This document shows positions 12,490-24,638 of a stretch of DNA of 64,000 nucleotides, piece by piece. Numbering within the stretch: position 1 is the stretch's first letter; each line of letters opens with the position of its first letter. Source of the DNA: Stachybotrys elegans. Lineage: Eukaryota > Ascomycota > Sordariomycetes > Hypocreales > Stachybotryaceae. The stretch covers positions 248,001 through 312,000 of the forward strand of contig JAGPNK010000001.1 in assembly GCA_020746835.1 (NCBI GenBank), read 5' to 3'. A model generated the notes under the pieces. The model searched no databases. It saw only the letters and a list, made by a program, of their open reading frames with translations, and had not been told where the DNA came from. The position numbers and the translations under genes were made by a program.

Positions 12490-13407
12490 TGTTTTATTTT
12501 AATTCGCTGTTGTCTTTGTTGCACCTGAGCAGGCCGAGTTGTGAACGATGGTGAGCATCATGGGATGCATCGACTTCTTAAAAGAAATGAAAAGCGGAAG
12601 ACACAGACGTAACTGTGGGTTCCTTTGACAAAACTTGACAAAACGAGACAATGGCACCCCGGCATCGGATCATAGCCGATGGCTTTGCAACTCACTCGTA
12701 TCCCGCAACCCATTACAAATCAGAAATGAAGCACGACCACCCTGCTGCCGCTGCAAAGCTCGCCGAGGGATGGGAGAGGGGAAATAAGTGAGTCTTCTTA
12801 TACCCGGTCGATCGTTTGCCAATCGGTACCCGTGCCTCCAGTCGAGCTAGAACCAACTTGAATAATAATCGAGTTCCCCCGCCAGTGGGTCGGTCAAGCG
12901 GAGCATTGTCGGCATCGTCCTTGAGATGAATGAGTAATTCTTGAAACTGGAAGAGGCAGGACTTCGAAATACGGTGTAGGGGCATCTGATAAATCCCCTC
13001 GGCAAACCGGTATTACAAATACCATGCCGTTGCCGGAAACGACTCTGTAGTACCAGCTGTTTATCAATGACCGACACTGTCTCACCTGCCACGCCGTGTC
13101 TCATCTCATGCCATGCGTTGATACCTGTGGAGATCGTACCGGGCGCTCGAAACATGCCTTTTGGCTACCTATGTGCTTATGCTCTATAATTGCAGACTGC
13201 ACATTAAATATCTCCCAGTGATATCCGTCCGGCGTCCTGCCTGGCATGTGAAATCCTCGCCCAAAATCAAACAGACTCCATGTGTGCCCGCCCCTCCTCG
13301 GTCATTGTGCGTATCCTCAACTCTCGCTGTGGTATCCTAGCCTCGTGTGAATCATGCTACGCTCCCCTCTCCGCTTGCTCCAAGCCGTTTTTGTAGGCGC
13401 TGTTGAT
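12490..13407. other. Intergenic region between the MFS and Skt5 genes
   Basis: These 918 bp hold the promoter of the MFS gene (read leftward) and the 3' flank of the Skt5 gene. Short open frames on both strands show no recognisable domain and no consistent splice structure. I see no RNA gene and no repeat here. Confidence 0.6.
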
Positions 13408-16352
13408 TTACATCACCACCTGCGGATCAAGTTAGAAATCATGTCGAGAGGTCAGATGGAATCTAGATCTACTTACGCAATCGCCATCCTGCTTGCCCTG
13501 AGGAATGCCCATGTCCTCAAACGTGGCAGGTCCCTGCTTCGATGGCTTGACCGGAGCTGAGGCCGTGTGGGTTGGTGGTGCTGGCTTCGGCTCAGGCGGC
13601 CGCTGCATCTGCGCAGGCGGCGCGGTGCCAACTCGGCCCGGTGCTTGTCCAGGAGGGTTGTTGAGTGGCCGAATCTTGGGAGAGCCCTTGGGCCCCTGTC
13701 CCATGGGTGCAGCAGGGGGAGAAAGAGGCCCGGGACCGGGACCCTGAGACATCTGGCCAGTAGGTACCTAGAAGGAGTTAGAAGTGTTGACTACATGTTC
13801 ACATATGCTACATACCCTATTAGGTTGAGGTCCCGCAGGAGGCAGTCGCGAGTAGCGGTCGTTCGGGGGCTGAGGGTTGCGTCCGTATCCGTAAGGATCT
13901 CCGCCAGCCGGTGGCAGAGCTCCAGGAGGTGGTCCTCCTCTACCTCCACTCATAATCGGCTGGTTGGAAGGCGGCCGTCCACCTTGAGGGTACGGTGCGG
14001 CGCTCGCTGGTCTGCCCTGCATGGGGTCGTTGGCGTACTGTTGGCCGGCGGGGCCTGGAACACCCATGTGAGATTGTCGGAATGGGAGCTGCTGCTGGGC
14101 CTGGGGGGGAGGGCCAGACACTATCCGGCCTCTCAAGTCCGGCTGCGAGGCTGGGTGAAGGTTACCCATCGACTGTGATCCAGGAATGGGTCTGTTCCCG
14201 GGCTGTGTCCTGATGCCAAAGGCGCTACCTGGGCGATCGGCGGCCGGGCCCGCTTGAACAGGTAGTCTGCCAGCCTGGCTCATCCGTGGGCCGTTGGGTC
14301 CACGAACATCATCCTCGGGGTAAGGAGCGACGGATACCGGTCGCCCGTGGTTCAGGTTCAGAGGCGGCGGTCGGTCATCCTCGGGATACGGTGCTGCGGA
14401 CTGGGACCTAGGAGGAACGCCGCCGCTGGGGTAGCCCGGCGAACCCGCGGGGTGCAGAGCGCCTTGGCGGCTGTGGGGTCGCGACGATCCGGGAGACGGC
14501 TGGGGCGACAGACGCGGCGCCTTGTCGTCGATGGGGGTGGAGGGCCCGCTTCCCTCGACAACGGCAGCCATCTGCTGGGGCTGCTTGAAGCGGTCGGGGC
14601 GTTTGCCTCGCATGGAGCCGTGCTGCGACTTGATGCGCGTCAGGGTCGTGGTCTCGTGATCCTCCTTGGAGAGGCTGCGGTCCTGCTCCAGGGATTCGAG
14701 TCGGCCAATGGCATCCTTGTTGCCCTGGTCGGCAGCAGTCTGGTACCACCGGCGAGCCTCGTTGATGTTCTTGTTGACGTGGATGCCGATCTCGTGGTAG
14801 TAGCCGACGGCAAAGGCACCCGTAGCCAACTTGGCATTGGCAGCTTCCTGGGCGTACTTGAAGGCCAGCTCCTCATTCTTCTTGAAGACACCCTCGTACC
14901 CAAAGAGGAACCAGCGGCTGACGCCCAGCGCGGCCTCTGGCAGACCCTGCTTGGCAGCCAGGCCGTAGTAGTGCAGTGAGTAGGAGGGGTTCAGCTCGCA
15001 GCCAAACTGGCAGAGTTCAAAGGCCTGTCCCATCTTGAGCTGGGCCTTAGCAAACCCTAGATATGCTGCCTTTTCAATGTACAGCCTGGCCGTGTCGGAG
15101 CTGTGTGATAGCAGGCCTTCGGGGATCTGGATGTCGGGTAGGTCTCGCCCAAGGAGCATACCGTAGACGTATGCGCCCTGGGGTGCGTCTTCGTCGGCCG
15201 AGTCGGCAGCCATCTGGATGCGCTCGAGGCCTCGCGGGTAGTCCTTGGGTTCGCCGTGCTGGCCCAGCAGCGTCATCATGCCCATGCGGTAGAGCGAGGC
15301 CGAGTCCTTGAGGCTCAGACCACGGTAGTAGTGCTCGCGGGCCTTGGACATGTCGTTGGACTGCTCAAAGAGCATGCCCATGCGGTACTCGGAGCGGGCG
15401 TTGCCCAGCTCCGAGGCCTTCTTGTAGCCGGTAAAGGCCTCGCGCTTGTCGATGCGGTTTCCAAACTTGCCAAACTCGAGCCACTTGGAGCGCAGGTAGA
15501 GGGCGTCTGGGTGCTCTTGGCGGGCAAGGTAGTTGATGATGTTGAGGGCGTCGACTCGAAGCTCGTGTTCGATGCGAGGCGTCGATGTGCGGGGCTTGTC
15601 CTCGCGGGCGGCGGCCTCCATGGAGATCTCTGCCCAGGAGAGGACGTCGCGGGCCCAGGTTATCTGCATGTTGACGTTTTGGGAGTGCAGGACATGCTTG
15701 CGAGCATTCCAGAGAATCTCCTCCTTCTCGTCATCGTTGGGGGGGATGTTGTCACCCTTGACCTTGGGGAACGGCGAGAAGGATGGCGAGTCCCAGGTCA
15801 TGGTGTCGAGCCGCTGGGCGCGGCTGTCGTTGTCTTGGTAGGCGGGGATGTTGGTATCGGCAGGTCGAGGGTGGGACGAGGTGCTCGAGGTGTCGCTAAA
15901 GGGCTTCTGGCCCATGTAGTGGGATAGTGAGGGTTCCCGTCCGTGGCGCGAGGAGGGGTTTACTTCGCGAGCTTCGAGCTCCATGCGTTGCAGGCCGTCT
16001 TGCATGTTCTGAGGCACCTGAGGGGTCACTCTGCAAAAGAGGGAAGAATAAACAATCGTCAGCGGCCCCACTCTGCTGCAACAAGAATAGCTGTCATGAC
16101 CAACTATCCATCCTTGCTGTGCCAAACAAGAGAAGGAGAGCATGCAAAAGGCCCGGGATGAAGGGAGGGGGGACACAGCCGGGATGGTGTGACGCCGGGT
16201 AGCAAGTGCATAAGGCTGGCAGAGAAGGATGGACGATAGTGGGGGAGTGAGCGAGAATCAACGCACCTTTGAGGGGAGGGAGCAACGACCTCGGGCATGT
16301 AGTAATCGTCCATGCCCCCGGGGACGAATGTGGCGCCCACATGGTTGGCCAT
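13408..16352 (-). CDS. Chitin synthase activator Skt5/Chs4 (SEL1 repeats, C-terminal CaaX)
   Basis: Skt5/Chs4 proteins recruit and activate class IV chitin synthase (yeast Chs3) at sites of wall growth and septation. Four exons (16267-16352, 13816-16030, 13477-13767, 13408-13419) encode 867 residues. The central third carries consecutive SEL1-type repeats, for example SEYRMGMLFEQ, AQLKMGQAFELC and GAFAVGYYHEIG. The C-terminal ~350 residues are Pro/Gly/Ser-rich and probably disordered. The last exon contributes only VVM-stop, which completes a CVVM prenylation box after Cys in the previous exon; the yeast protein ends in a similar CaaX box. The start at MANHVGATF is reached by a 236-nt first intron (16031-16266), long for this window. 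The SEL1 region and CaaX end together make the assignment firm. Confidence 0.93.
13420..13476 (-). other. 57-nt intron that splits the CaaX box of the Skt5 gene
   Basis: The donor GTAAGT directly follows the TGC (Cys) codon, and the acceptor CGCAG precedes GTG GTG ATG TAA. Only the spliced mRNA encodes the CVVM tail. If the intron is retained, the frame reads through about 14 unrelated codons to a stop and the Cys is no longer four residues from the end. Confidence 0.85.
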
Positions 16353-19300
16353 TTCGTTGTATGGTCGGTCTGCAGAGAAGGGAAAAAAAGAGTCAGTTTT
16401 GCATGACCTTGCGACGAAATGATTTATCCGGCAGAGGGGGGACGCAGGTGCGGGACGGGGAGACCCCTGGCAGATCGTACAGGAGAGGCCTGGCTGTTGG
16501 TCTGCTCTCTACTCGAAGAAGAAGAAGAGGAGGTCAGCCGAGCTTGATGAGACGTTTGCCGATCTCCCGATGCTCTCGATCTCGTGCGCAACAGAGGTAG
16601 GTGGGCGAGATGTGCAGATGAGGGAGAGGCAAGCCAAGAGCCAACGTGCGTCGATGCTGCTCGATGGTTGCTCGAAATCGGAATGCAAGTTCAAAAGCAG
16701 GACGCAGCTGATGTGGAGGGTGACGTCGGCTCTTTTTCTACCTTATGCGGCGGGGCGACCAGGTCGAGTCGAGGAGGCAGGGTACTACCTTGTACAACCA
16801 CGGGAAGGGGACGAGAGGCGAAGTGAGGTAAGGTAGGGTAAGATGAGGTGAGCAAGATGAGCTATCCTGCTGCGGACGTAAAGGGTCGTGGACGAGCGGC
16901 AGGCAATAGCTGGTCGGATTTTCGGGTCTTGATCTTTGATCCCGGCCCTGGCGCTCCCTGGTTCGGCTTGGGTGCTTGGGCGTGCTTTGCTTGCGCTGTG
17001 GTTGAGGTGAAATTGGTGTCGCTGTGCTGCCGGAGCTCCGCTGCCCAGAAGATCACCTAGGCGATGTATAGTACAGAGGGTCCCGGTCCTTTTAAGCTAT
17101 CAAGTACGCCGGACGGCAAGTAGGCGGCAGTGCAGCGGAGGACAAGGGATGCCGTCTGACGCCAGAAATCGCCCGGGATAGATGATGCGTGGTCGTAATC
17201 GCACGAGGCCAAGACGCAATGCGGAAAGGTGGGAGAGACACAAGAAGATCAAGAGCATGTGTGAGGCCAGCCGCCCGCCATGCCTTGTGGAATGCCAGTG
17301 CGGGGAGGCGATGAAAGTGGGGGCCCTTGGGCTATTTGCGGTGGCATATTTCCTCCCTAGACTCCAGCCAAGGCGCCCAGTAAGAGAAGCGAGCCCTTCC
17401 AAATCAAGCTGACAGCGCAGCTTCTCGGCAAAGTCTCGTGTTGGGTTGGGCCGTCGCTGGCTGGCGACTGTCGGATGGCGTCGTGGAAGCTGAGGTAGGT
17501 GGCTTTCCGCGTGGGGAGGCTGTGCAGAGCAGGCGGGGGCCTGTCATGCTGTAATTATAGCAGGCCACAGCGCCACTGATTGGTGCAGCCAAGCTATGGG
17601 GCATCCAGCATGCCCTGAAGAGTCCCTTGGATGGAAGGAATAGAAGGGGGGCAGAACATTATGCCGTACGCTGGACTCTCCCTTTCTGGCATTCTGTGAG
17701 ACTGCTGAGCTTTGCAAGAGTGAGCTCGGAACAGACAACCCTCGCACCCGGAGCCGGGGCAAGACGGTTTTCGCCGATCCGTCATTCTCGCATTCTTCTT
17801 CTTGCTCCTTTCCATCTCCACCATCCTCTCTCGGCCTTTCCTCTCACTTGCCCCCAAGCTCCACAGCGTTGTTCATTCCTAGCGCAAGGACCGCTGAGCC
17901 TGATGCCACATCCGGCGCCGATGTCGTCCCACCCAGACCCAGCCCAGCTGTAACAGAAGAGGGAAGGGATAAGGGAAGCCGATGTGAATTGTTCTTGTCC
18001 GATTCCATGCTGCCGGTATGTGTTCTCGCATTACTTACATGATCGTTCTTTTGGTGGCTCCTGTAGCCATGAGGATCCGATGGGAACTCCCGGTTCCTTC
18101 TCTGATGTTGTTGCTGCTGGCTGTTTCTTCTCTTCCTCCGACTTGGAAACAATCTTCTTGAAGGCCTCGTCGAGATATTCTGCAAAGCCGGAAGTCTGAA
18201 CCGGCGGTAGATGCACGTCCGCCGAAGTCTGAAGTGGTGACAGCTGCACACCTCTCGTTGAGCCAAGCGGCTCCATTAATGATTTTCGAGGAAACTCCAT
18301 CATATTCGAGATTGGAAAATATGAGAGGAGAGTACAGGATACCGACTGAAATATCCCCAAAAAGAAAGGAGCAGATCTGGAACCGGTGCCTCGACTCAAG
18401 ACTCCTGCTCGAGGGCAATACTGCCACTTACTTATACGCTTCACAAGCTTGGCTCGACCCAGTCATAAAGGCATCCTAATACCGATCTCCTGGTTGTGCC
18501 GGGGTTGCACCAAGGGCCTAAGGGGCAACATGATGCGAGCCTGAGGGCCAGCAACCTAATTAAAGCAATGGTTTTATTCCTGTGCGAGATTTCCCCTCAA
18601 GGATCTCCTGGAGGTAATTTCTCTGGCAAGCAGCCATACAGAACTAGTTGTTAGCGCACTGACGAAGGATCGCCTCGCTAGATACGTGTTAAACGACCCG
18701 GCATGCCAAGCTCCCATCCGCCTGTCTGTCGACTGGCAATCGTTTTCCAGGCTGGCCAGGTGCTGCGGATGTCCCGGACTTTGGGGGCCAGGAGTTGACC
18801 GCCATCGTGCAATGCAGAACGACTTCTGGTCTACCCCGTTCATCAGGTCATTGTCTATATTAAGATCATGAAATCTATAGCCGAGCCCTACGGCCTCTAC
18901 AACCCTGAGATAACGTCGCTTCCCGTTGTCCAATTCCACAAGCAACGCCCACGTTGCCTGCAAGGATTCCAAGTGCCTCCACAGACTGGAGCGAATAGCC
19001 TGGTCATTCCGAGCAACACGCTAACGATTCGACTCTGGCAGAGCTGCAGATGGGTAACGGAAAGGCTCAATAGCCAATGTGATGGTTGTCCATTGCCCAC
19101 AGGATCAGAACATAGTCGGATAAAGGGATCGTCGGCCTAGAGCCCATGGACGTATTTCATACTTTCATATATTGGAAGGGACAGGTAGCATTAACCAGCA
19201 GGCGGCCCTCGAATGGCTATCTGCAACTGCTCTTGTAGGATATTTTTATTAGAGTATACTTGCAACAACCATTCATCGTGTTTAAAACCCTGTTAGCTCT

Positions 19301-19608
19301 TCTAGGCATCACATCATACAAGAGCCTCCAATAACAAAAGTAGGTGCAAGTCCATGATGTAGAATTGACCTACCCTTGAGGCGCGACTTCGGACCGGAAT
19401 AAGCTAGTCTCCGCTTCAGCTGCCATCGTCAGCATCATTCAGCCTAGCCAGCCTGCAAGGTATCCAGATCAAGCCGAGCTCCAACCCAGCACAACACCTT
19501 TGCAATAGAACCGCAGCATTTACGTTCCACCATCTCATCATTCGGACCAATTCGACCAGCGCTACATACCAAACTCTCACCCAGAGCACACCCGCTCTCT
19601 CGCCCACC
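16353..19608. other. Large intergenic region between the Skt5 and Rpn12 genes
   Basis: This 3.3 kb spacer lies between divergent genes, so it holds both promoters and probably a long leader of the Skt5 gene. The only stretch with a plausible spliced reading frame is 17844-18303, listed separately. Other open frames (for example minus 18574-18972) have no recognisable motif. No tRNA B-box with matching arms and no transposon ends were found. Confidence 0.5.
17844..18303 (-). CDS. Possible small two-exon gene, unknown function
   Basis: I do not recognise this protein. A frame from ATG ATG (18298-18303) runs to a clean GTAAGT donor at 18033-18038. It rejoins in phase at a pyrimidine-rich TTACAG acceptor (17948-17949) and stops at 17844-17846, giving 122 residues. 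The middle is hydrophilic and charged, with a likely helix (EYLDEAFKKIVSKSEEEKK). The C-terminus is Gly/Ala/Ser-rich (GLGLGGTTSAPDV). The 91-nt intron lacks an obvious CTAAC branch site, and alternative acceptors exist. It could equally be a chance open frame in the long spacer. Confidence 0.3.
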
Positions 19609-20482
19609 ATGGCCGAACGCACCCTCTCCCAGATCCTCTCCCAGCTCAAGCACTCGCCGTCCATGAACTACGCCGAGGCCAGCTCCCTCCTCTCCAAAGC
19701 CAAGCTCGCCCTCCTCAAGCTGTCCGCCCTCACGCCCGCCGACGACACCCCCACTACCATCCTCGCCCTCGCTCGTGAGACGTACGAGCAGGGCGCCCTC
19801 TTCGCCATCCGCGCCCGCAACCCCGACGCCTTCACCCGCTACGTCCACCAGCTCCAACCCTTCTACGAGCTGCCCTCCTCCCGCCTTCCCCCCAACCTCG
19901 CCGAGCGCAACAAGGTCACTGGCCTCAGCCTGCTGCTCCTCCTCACCCAGGGCCGCTATGCAGAGTTCCACTCTGAGCTCGAGAGCTTGGCGAACCGCGA
20001 GGGCGGCGGCGGCGATGTCGAGGGCGATCGCTACCTCGGATACCCGATTCGACTCGAGAGGTGGCTGATGGAGGGAAGCTACGACCGTGTGTGGAAGGCC
20101 ATGAAGAGCAGCGAAGTACCCTGTGACGAGTACAGCGTATTCTCAGAGGTCAGCCAAACCACCACCCCTCCATACCTTGCCCCGCGTACATCCTAACACC
20201 ATGCAGATTCTCAAGAACCAGATCCGCTCTGAGATTGCCAGCAGCAGCGAGCGCGCCTACCCCAGCATCCCCCTCAGCTCCACCAAGTCGCTTCTCTTCC
20301 TCGACTCCGAGGGCGACGTTGTCCAGTTCGCCAAGCACCGCGGCTGGGTGGTACGAGACGGCCACATCTACTTCCCCAACATTGCCGAGGCAAGCGACGA
20401 GGATGGCCAGACCAAGGAGATGAGCCAGATGGTGATAGAAAACGCTCTGGGCTATGCCCGCGAGCTCGAGACTATTGTGTAA
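19609..20482 (+). CDS. rpn12: 26S proteasome regulatory subunit Rpn12
   Basis: Rpn12 (PSMD8 in animals) is a PCI-domain subunit of the 19S lid and is among the last to join during lid assembly. Two exons (19609-20148, 20207-20482) encode 271 residues, close to the yeast length. The 58-nt intron has a CTAAC branch site. The N-terminal two thirds form the helical repeat part (LQPFYELP, LSLLLLLTQGRYAEFHSELE). The C-terminal PCI/winged-helix part includes EIASSSERAYPSIPL and a terminal helix ending ALGYARELETIV. The ATG sits in a good context (CACCATGG). It is transcribed convergently with the coatomer alpha gene, with 236 bp between the stops. Confidence 0.95.
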
Positions 20483-20718
20483 TGAATAAATAGACGAATC
20501 GGCTAGCCTCAATCGACTTCTCACGACTCCTCACCGACACATTGCATAATGGTTATCCTCTACTTGTTTAAAACGTGACATCGTTGATACTTGCACAGCT
20601 CAGAGATGGGCTAAACATGTCCCGTCCCCCACCTAAATCACCTGTGATTTTGCCGCACTGTCCTAGCCGAGCGCCTTTTCTAGACTCCTGCCAACTCGAC
20701 CCGCCCCTGCTATTACAT

Positions 20719-23700
20719 CTACGCAAACAACTTCAGCCCGCTGCCGTGCTTGCCAATCTCGCAGACCTCGCAGACCCTGCACACCGATCCCTTGAACTTG
20801 GAGTGGTACTTGGAACCGTCAAACGCGCACTCCTCGTGCGCCGTGCCGCTGTAGATGGGCGTGTAGCTGGCTGCGCAAATCTCAAACTCGGCAAACTGGT
20901 CAAACTCAATGTCCACAGAGTCGTTGGGGTTTCGCTCGCACTGCGCCTTGGTCTTCTTGGCCTATTCATATGGTCAGTATACGCCGAGCGGTTAGGTTGC
21001 AGTATCGACTCACATTCTCAACAATCTTGCTGGCTCCGCCGTTGGCAATGATGCGGTTGGCAAAGCTGAGAGCCGAGTTGTAGTTCTTGTTCGTCCTGGC
21101 CAGCTGCATGGCGCTGAGCAGGGCAAGCTGTCGGTGCGGCACCTCGATCTTGGGAATTGTGAAGTAGGCCGAGAGTTCCAGGCTCCTCTTGAGCTTGGCT
21201 GGGTCTTGTGACACAGCCTCGCCAGTGCCGAGTGCTCGTCGGGCCAGCTCAATACCCATGGCCACAGTGTACTCACTGGCCGAAGCAATGACCTTCTTGG
21301 CCTCGGCGACCTCGCTCTCATTGGAAACGGCATTCACCAGAATGGCGTGGAGGATTCCCTTGAAGAGCTTGATACCGTCCTCCAGCTTGTTCGCCTTCAT
21401 CGAGTCGTAGCCCTTTTGCAAATCATTCGAGGCCAGATACTCGAGGTCTCTGGGGATGATGGGGAGGACCTTTCGAAGGTCTGACTCGTCCACATTGCGG
21501 CGCACGTAGTTGATAAGAGGAGGGAGTCCGGTCGAGGCGGGCAGGTAGGTTCGGGATGCCTGGAAGATTTCCAAGAATCGAGGCTTGAGAGGAGCAAAGT
21601 TGACGGCGCCAACCTGGCGGTTCAGCAGCTGCATGGCACTCTCAAAGGAGCCGCCAGCGATGTGGTCTGCAGCCAATGGCGAGTTGCGCGCCCACAAGTC
21701 TGCCTCGCTGCTTCCAGCTCCACCGGCATCGACGCTATCGACGTTGACAAAGTCGCTGTCAGCCTCGGGGACATCGTCATCACCCATATCCCAGCCAGCT
21801 GCATCCTCTTCGTCATCGTCCATGAGGTTGTCAACCTTCTTGGCAGATTCCTCCTCCAGCTCATCGAGCCCGTTGGACTTGGCGGCAGGCTCGTCCTCCA
21901 GAGACAGACCCTCCACTTGGCCGAGCAGAGCCTTCTCAAAGATGGACTGCGAGCTGGCCTTGGTTGGCCAGTTGGCCTTGAAGGTAGGTACGACGGGCTT
22001 TGGGGTCGCCAATGGCTCACCCAGCTCAGGGACAGAAAGTTGATCCTCAGTAAGGCCGGTGGCTTCGAGGATGGCTTGGCACTCTTCCTCCAGGCCATGA
22101 GACTTGGCGGTCATGTAAGCAAGGGGATCTGGGTGGTTAGCATGTATGACGCGACAGTAGCAAAGAGCACTCACATAGGTCAATCTCCTTGAACATCTGG
22201 ATGCGATCCTCCACCTCGCCCAGGTACAGGGCATTCTGGAAGCGGGAGGTAAAGTCACCACGGTGCTCGGCAATCTTGGCCATACGGGCGAGCTTGGAGT
22301 GATCTCCGGTAGAGAGATAGAGGAATGACAGCTTGTCAAACTGCTTGAGCTTTTGGTAGCACATCTCAACGACCTGGTGATTGCCGTGAGACAGAGCCTC
22401 AGCGCTCAGGCGAGTCCAGAACTTGGGGCGATCCAGCTCCTTGGCCATCTCCACGGCAACATCGAGGTTGCCGCACTCAATGGCCAGATCGAAACGGGTG
22501 GTGGGATCTTGGACAAACTGGAGGGCAATCTCGGGGTAGCCCTTCTTCTGCAGATATGCAATGATGGACTGACCGACAAGGCTGGAAGTGCGGATGATGT
22601 GAAGCATCTCCTCGTAGTTCCTCTTGACCAGAGCAAGCTTGAAGCGGTACTCGGTAGGGTCAACCTGGAGAATACGGGGCTTGGCAGCGCGGTCCAGGCA
22701 GTAGACGTTGCGGCCCTTGACACGGACCAGATACACAGTCTGGTCAAGAGTGCGCACAATGCCGTTATCGCCGTTGAGCAGCGTGTACTTGACGTGGTTC
22801 AAGGTCGAGTAGAGCAGGACGCCAGCATCGTCCCAGGTGGCGCTCTTGATTCGGATAGTCTCGTGAAGAGTGCTGATCTGCTCGAGGGTCTTGGTCACAA
22901 TGGTGACGTTGTGCTTGCTCAGAAGAGCAGCGTAGAGGCCATCGTTGGACCAGACAACATACTTGACACCATTGACAGCAAGCTCGGCAATGCTCTTCTT
23001 CTGCTGGATATCGTATAGGTGGACGGCAGTGGGCGCAATGATGAGGAGGTTGCCAGTTCCACCAAAGTAGATGTCAGTGGTGCCGGTGGGAGGCTTGAAG
23101 GAGCGCGTCGTGTTGTTGGAGAGATCCTTGATGTCGATGGTCTGGCTCGAGGTGTTGAGCACAGCGAAGCGGTTTCGTGCGACAAAGATGGCCGAGTTTC
23201 CAGGGCCCCGCTTGGACTCGGTAGGCTCGACAGCACCGGAGCCATCCTTGGGCAGGTTGACCAGCTCGTAAGAGCCACCGTCGGCAGATGTCGTGACAAG
23301 AACAGAGCGCTCGGCGGGGTTGTAGGAGAGGGTGCGGGGCGCAACCCAAGGGCTTCCGAGCTTCTTGAGGGAAAGAAGAGTCGGGCTCTCCACGTTCCTC
23401 TGGAAGTCGTACGACTTGACATGCTTCTCCTTGGTAATGTAGAAGAGCATGTTCTGATGGACAGCAGAGGCGGGTCGCTCACGCTCCAGCTTGAAGACCA
23501 TGACACCGTTGTCATGGCCGGCTGCAAACAGGTTGATCTCGGGATGGGCAGCAATGACCCAAAACCTGTCATTCTCCCGCTTAAAGGACTGCACGGCAGT
23601 GCGCTTGTTGAGATCCCACACACGGATAGTCTTATCCTCTCCAGCCGACAGGATCAGGTCCTGGTGAGGGTGGAACAGGCAGCCTGCGACATTCTGGAAG

Positions 23701-24638
23701 TGGCCGCGGCAAGTATCGACCTCCCAGGCCTTGGTTTCGCTCATGCGCCAGAGCTTGACGAGGCGATCGTCACCCGCTGAGACAATCAGAGGCATGGTGG
23801 GGTGGAAGGCGACCCAGTTAACACCGCGATCGTGCCCCTCGAGGACGAACTTGACGACGGCATCCGTGTTTCCGAACATATCGGTCTGGTTCTGGTCATT
23901 ACGTCCGGCTCGCTCTTCGAAGGACATGGAGGTGGGTGCCGAGTGCTTCTTGCGGAGCCCAGAAATGTCCCAAACTCGAACCGACTGGTCGAGAGAGGCA
24001 GAAACGACAAGGTCCTCCTTGGGGTGGAACTGAGCACACATGGCATAGTGGTTGTGGCCAGTCATGGTGCAGACTAACAGGGTCAGCATGGGGTGGATCA
24101 AGAGTCGGCTCGGGACCACGTACTTAGGGATCGGTTCTGCCAGTTCCATATGCGGATGGTCTGATCGTCGGATGCCGACAGAATCCAAGGGAGCTCATGG
24201 TGGAAGAAGACGGTTCGGATATAGTCCAGGTGTCCGTTGAGGGTGAAGAGGCAGCGGCGAGTCTGCAGAGACCACACCTTGATCTTGTAGTCGTCACCTC
24301 CAGACACGAAAAGCGGCTGCGTCTTGTGGAAATCGACGCCGCGGACGGGACCATCGTGCTCTTCAAATCGATCGATCAATGTTCCCATTCGGTAATCCCA
24401 AAGTTGGATGGTGGACGAGTGGAGGGAGACGAGGATCCATGGTCTAAAGGGGGATTCATCAGCTCGGGCTCGGAACTCCTGAGGCGGGCGCAAGCTACCT
24501 TGTAGAGTGGAAGGCGATTCCCTTTGCTCTGGAGGACTTGGACTCAAACTAATGACAGGTGTCAGGCATTGAGACGGAGCGGATTGTAGCTTGGGCCGTG
24601 TGACGGACCTTGGTCAACATTCCAGGTGAGGACTGCAT
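20719..24638 (-). CDS. Coatomer subunit alpha (COPI coat, alpha-COP)
   Basis: Alpha-COP is part of the COPI cage that drives Golgi-to-ER and intra-Golgi retrieval and reads di-lysine signals. The protein is about 1,200 residues and starts [20 protein letters not shown], assembled from a 30-nt first exon (24609-24638) and a short second exon. The N-terminal WD40 propeller is clear ([50 protein letters not shown]). It is followed by the second propeller, an alpha-solenoid (from about LEERAYM-like segments near 22500), an acidic stretch around 21850, and the conserved Cys-rich C-terminal domain ([23 protein letters not shown]). Introns also lie near 24068-24125, 22130-22175 and 20962-21013. The first donor is GTCCGT, slightly unusual. 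It shares a 679-bp promoter region with the UGGT gene. Confidence 0.96.

Noticed and set aside
18574..18972. Minus-strand 132-codon open frame in the Skt5-Rpn12 spacer
   Set aside because: No recognisable motif, no supporting splice sites or partner exon, and similar-length frames on the opposite strand; most likely chance.
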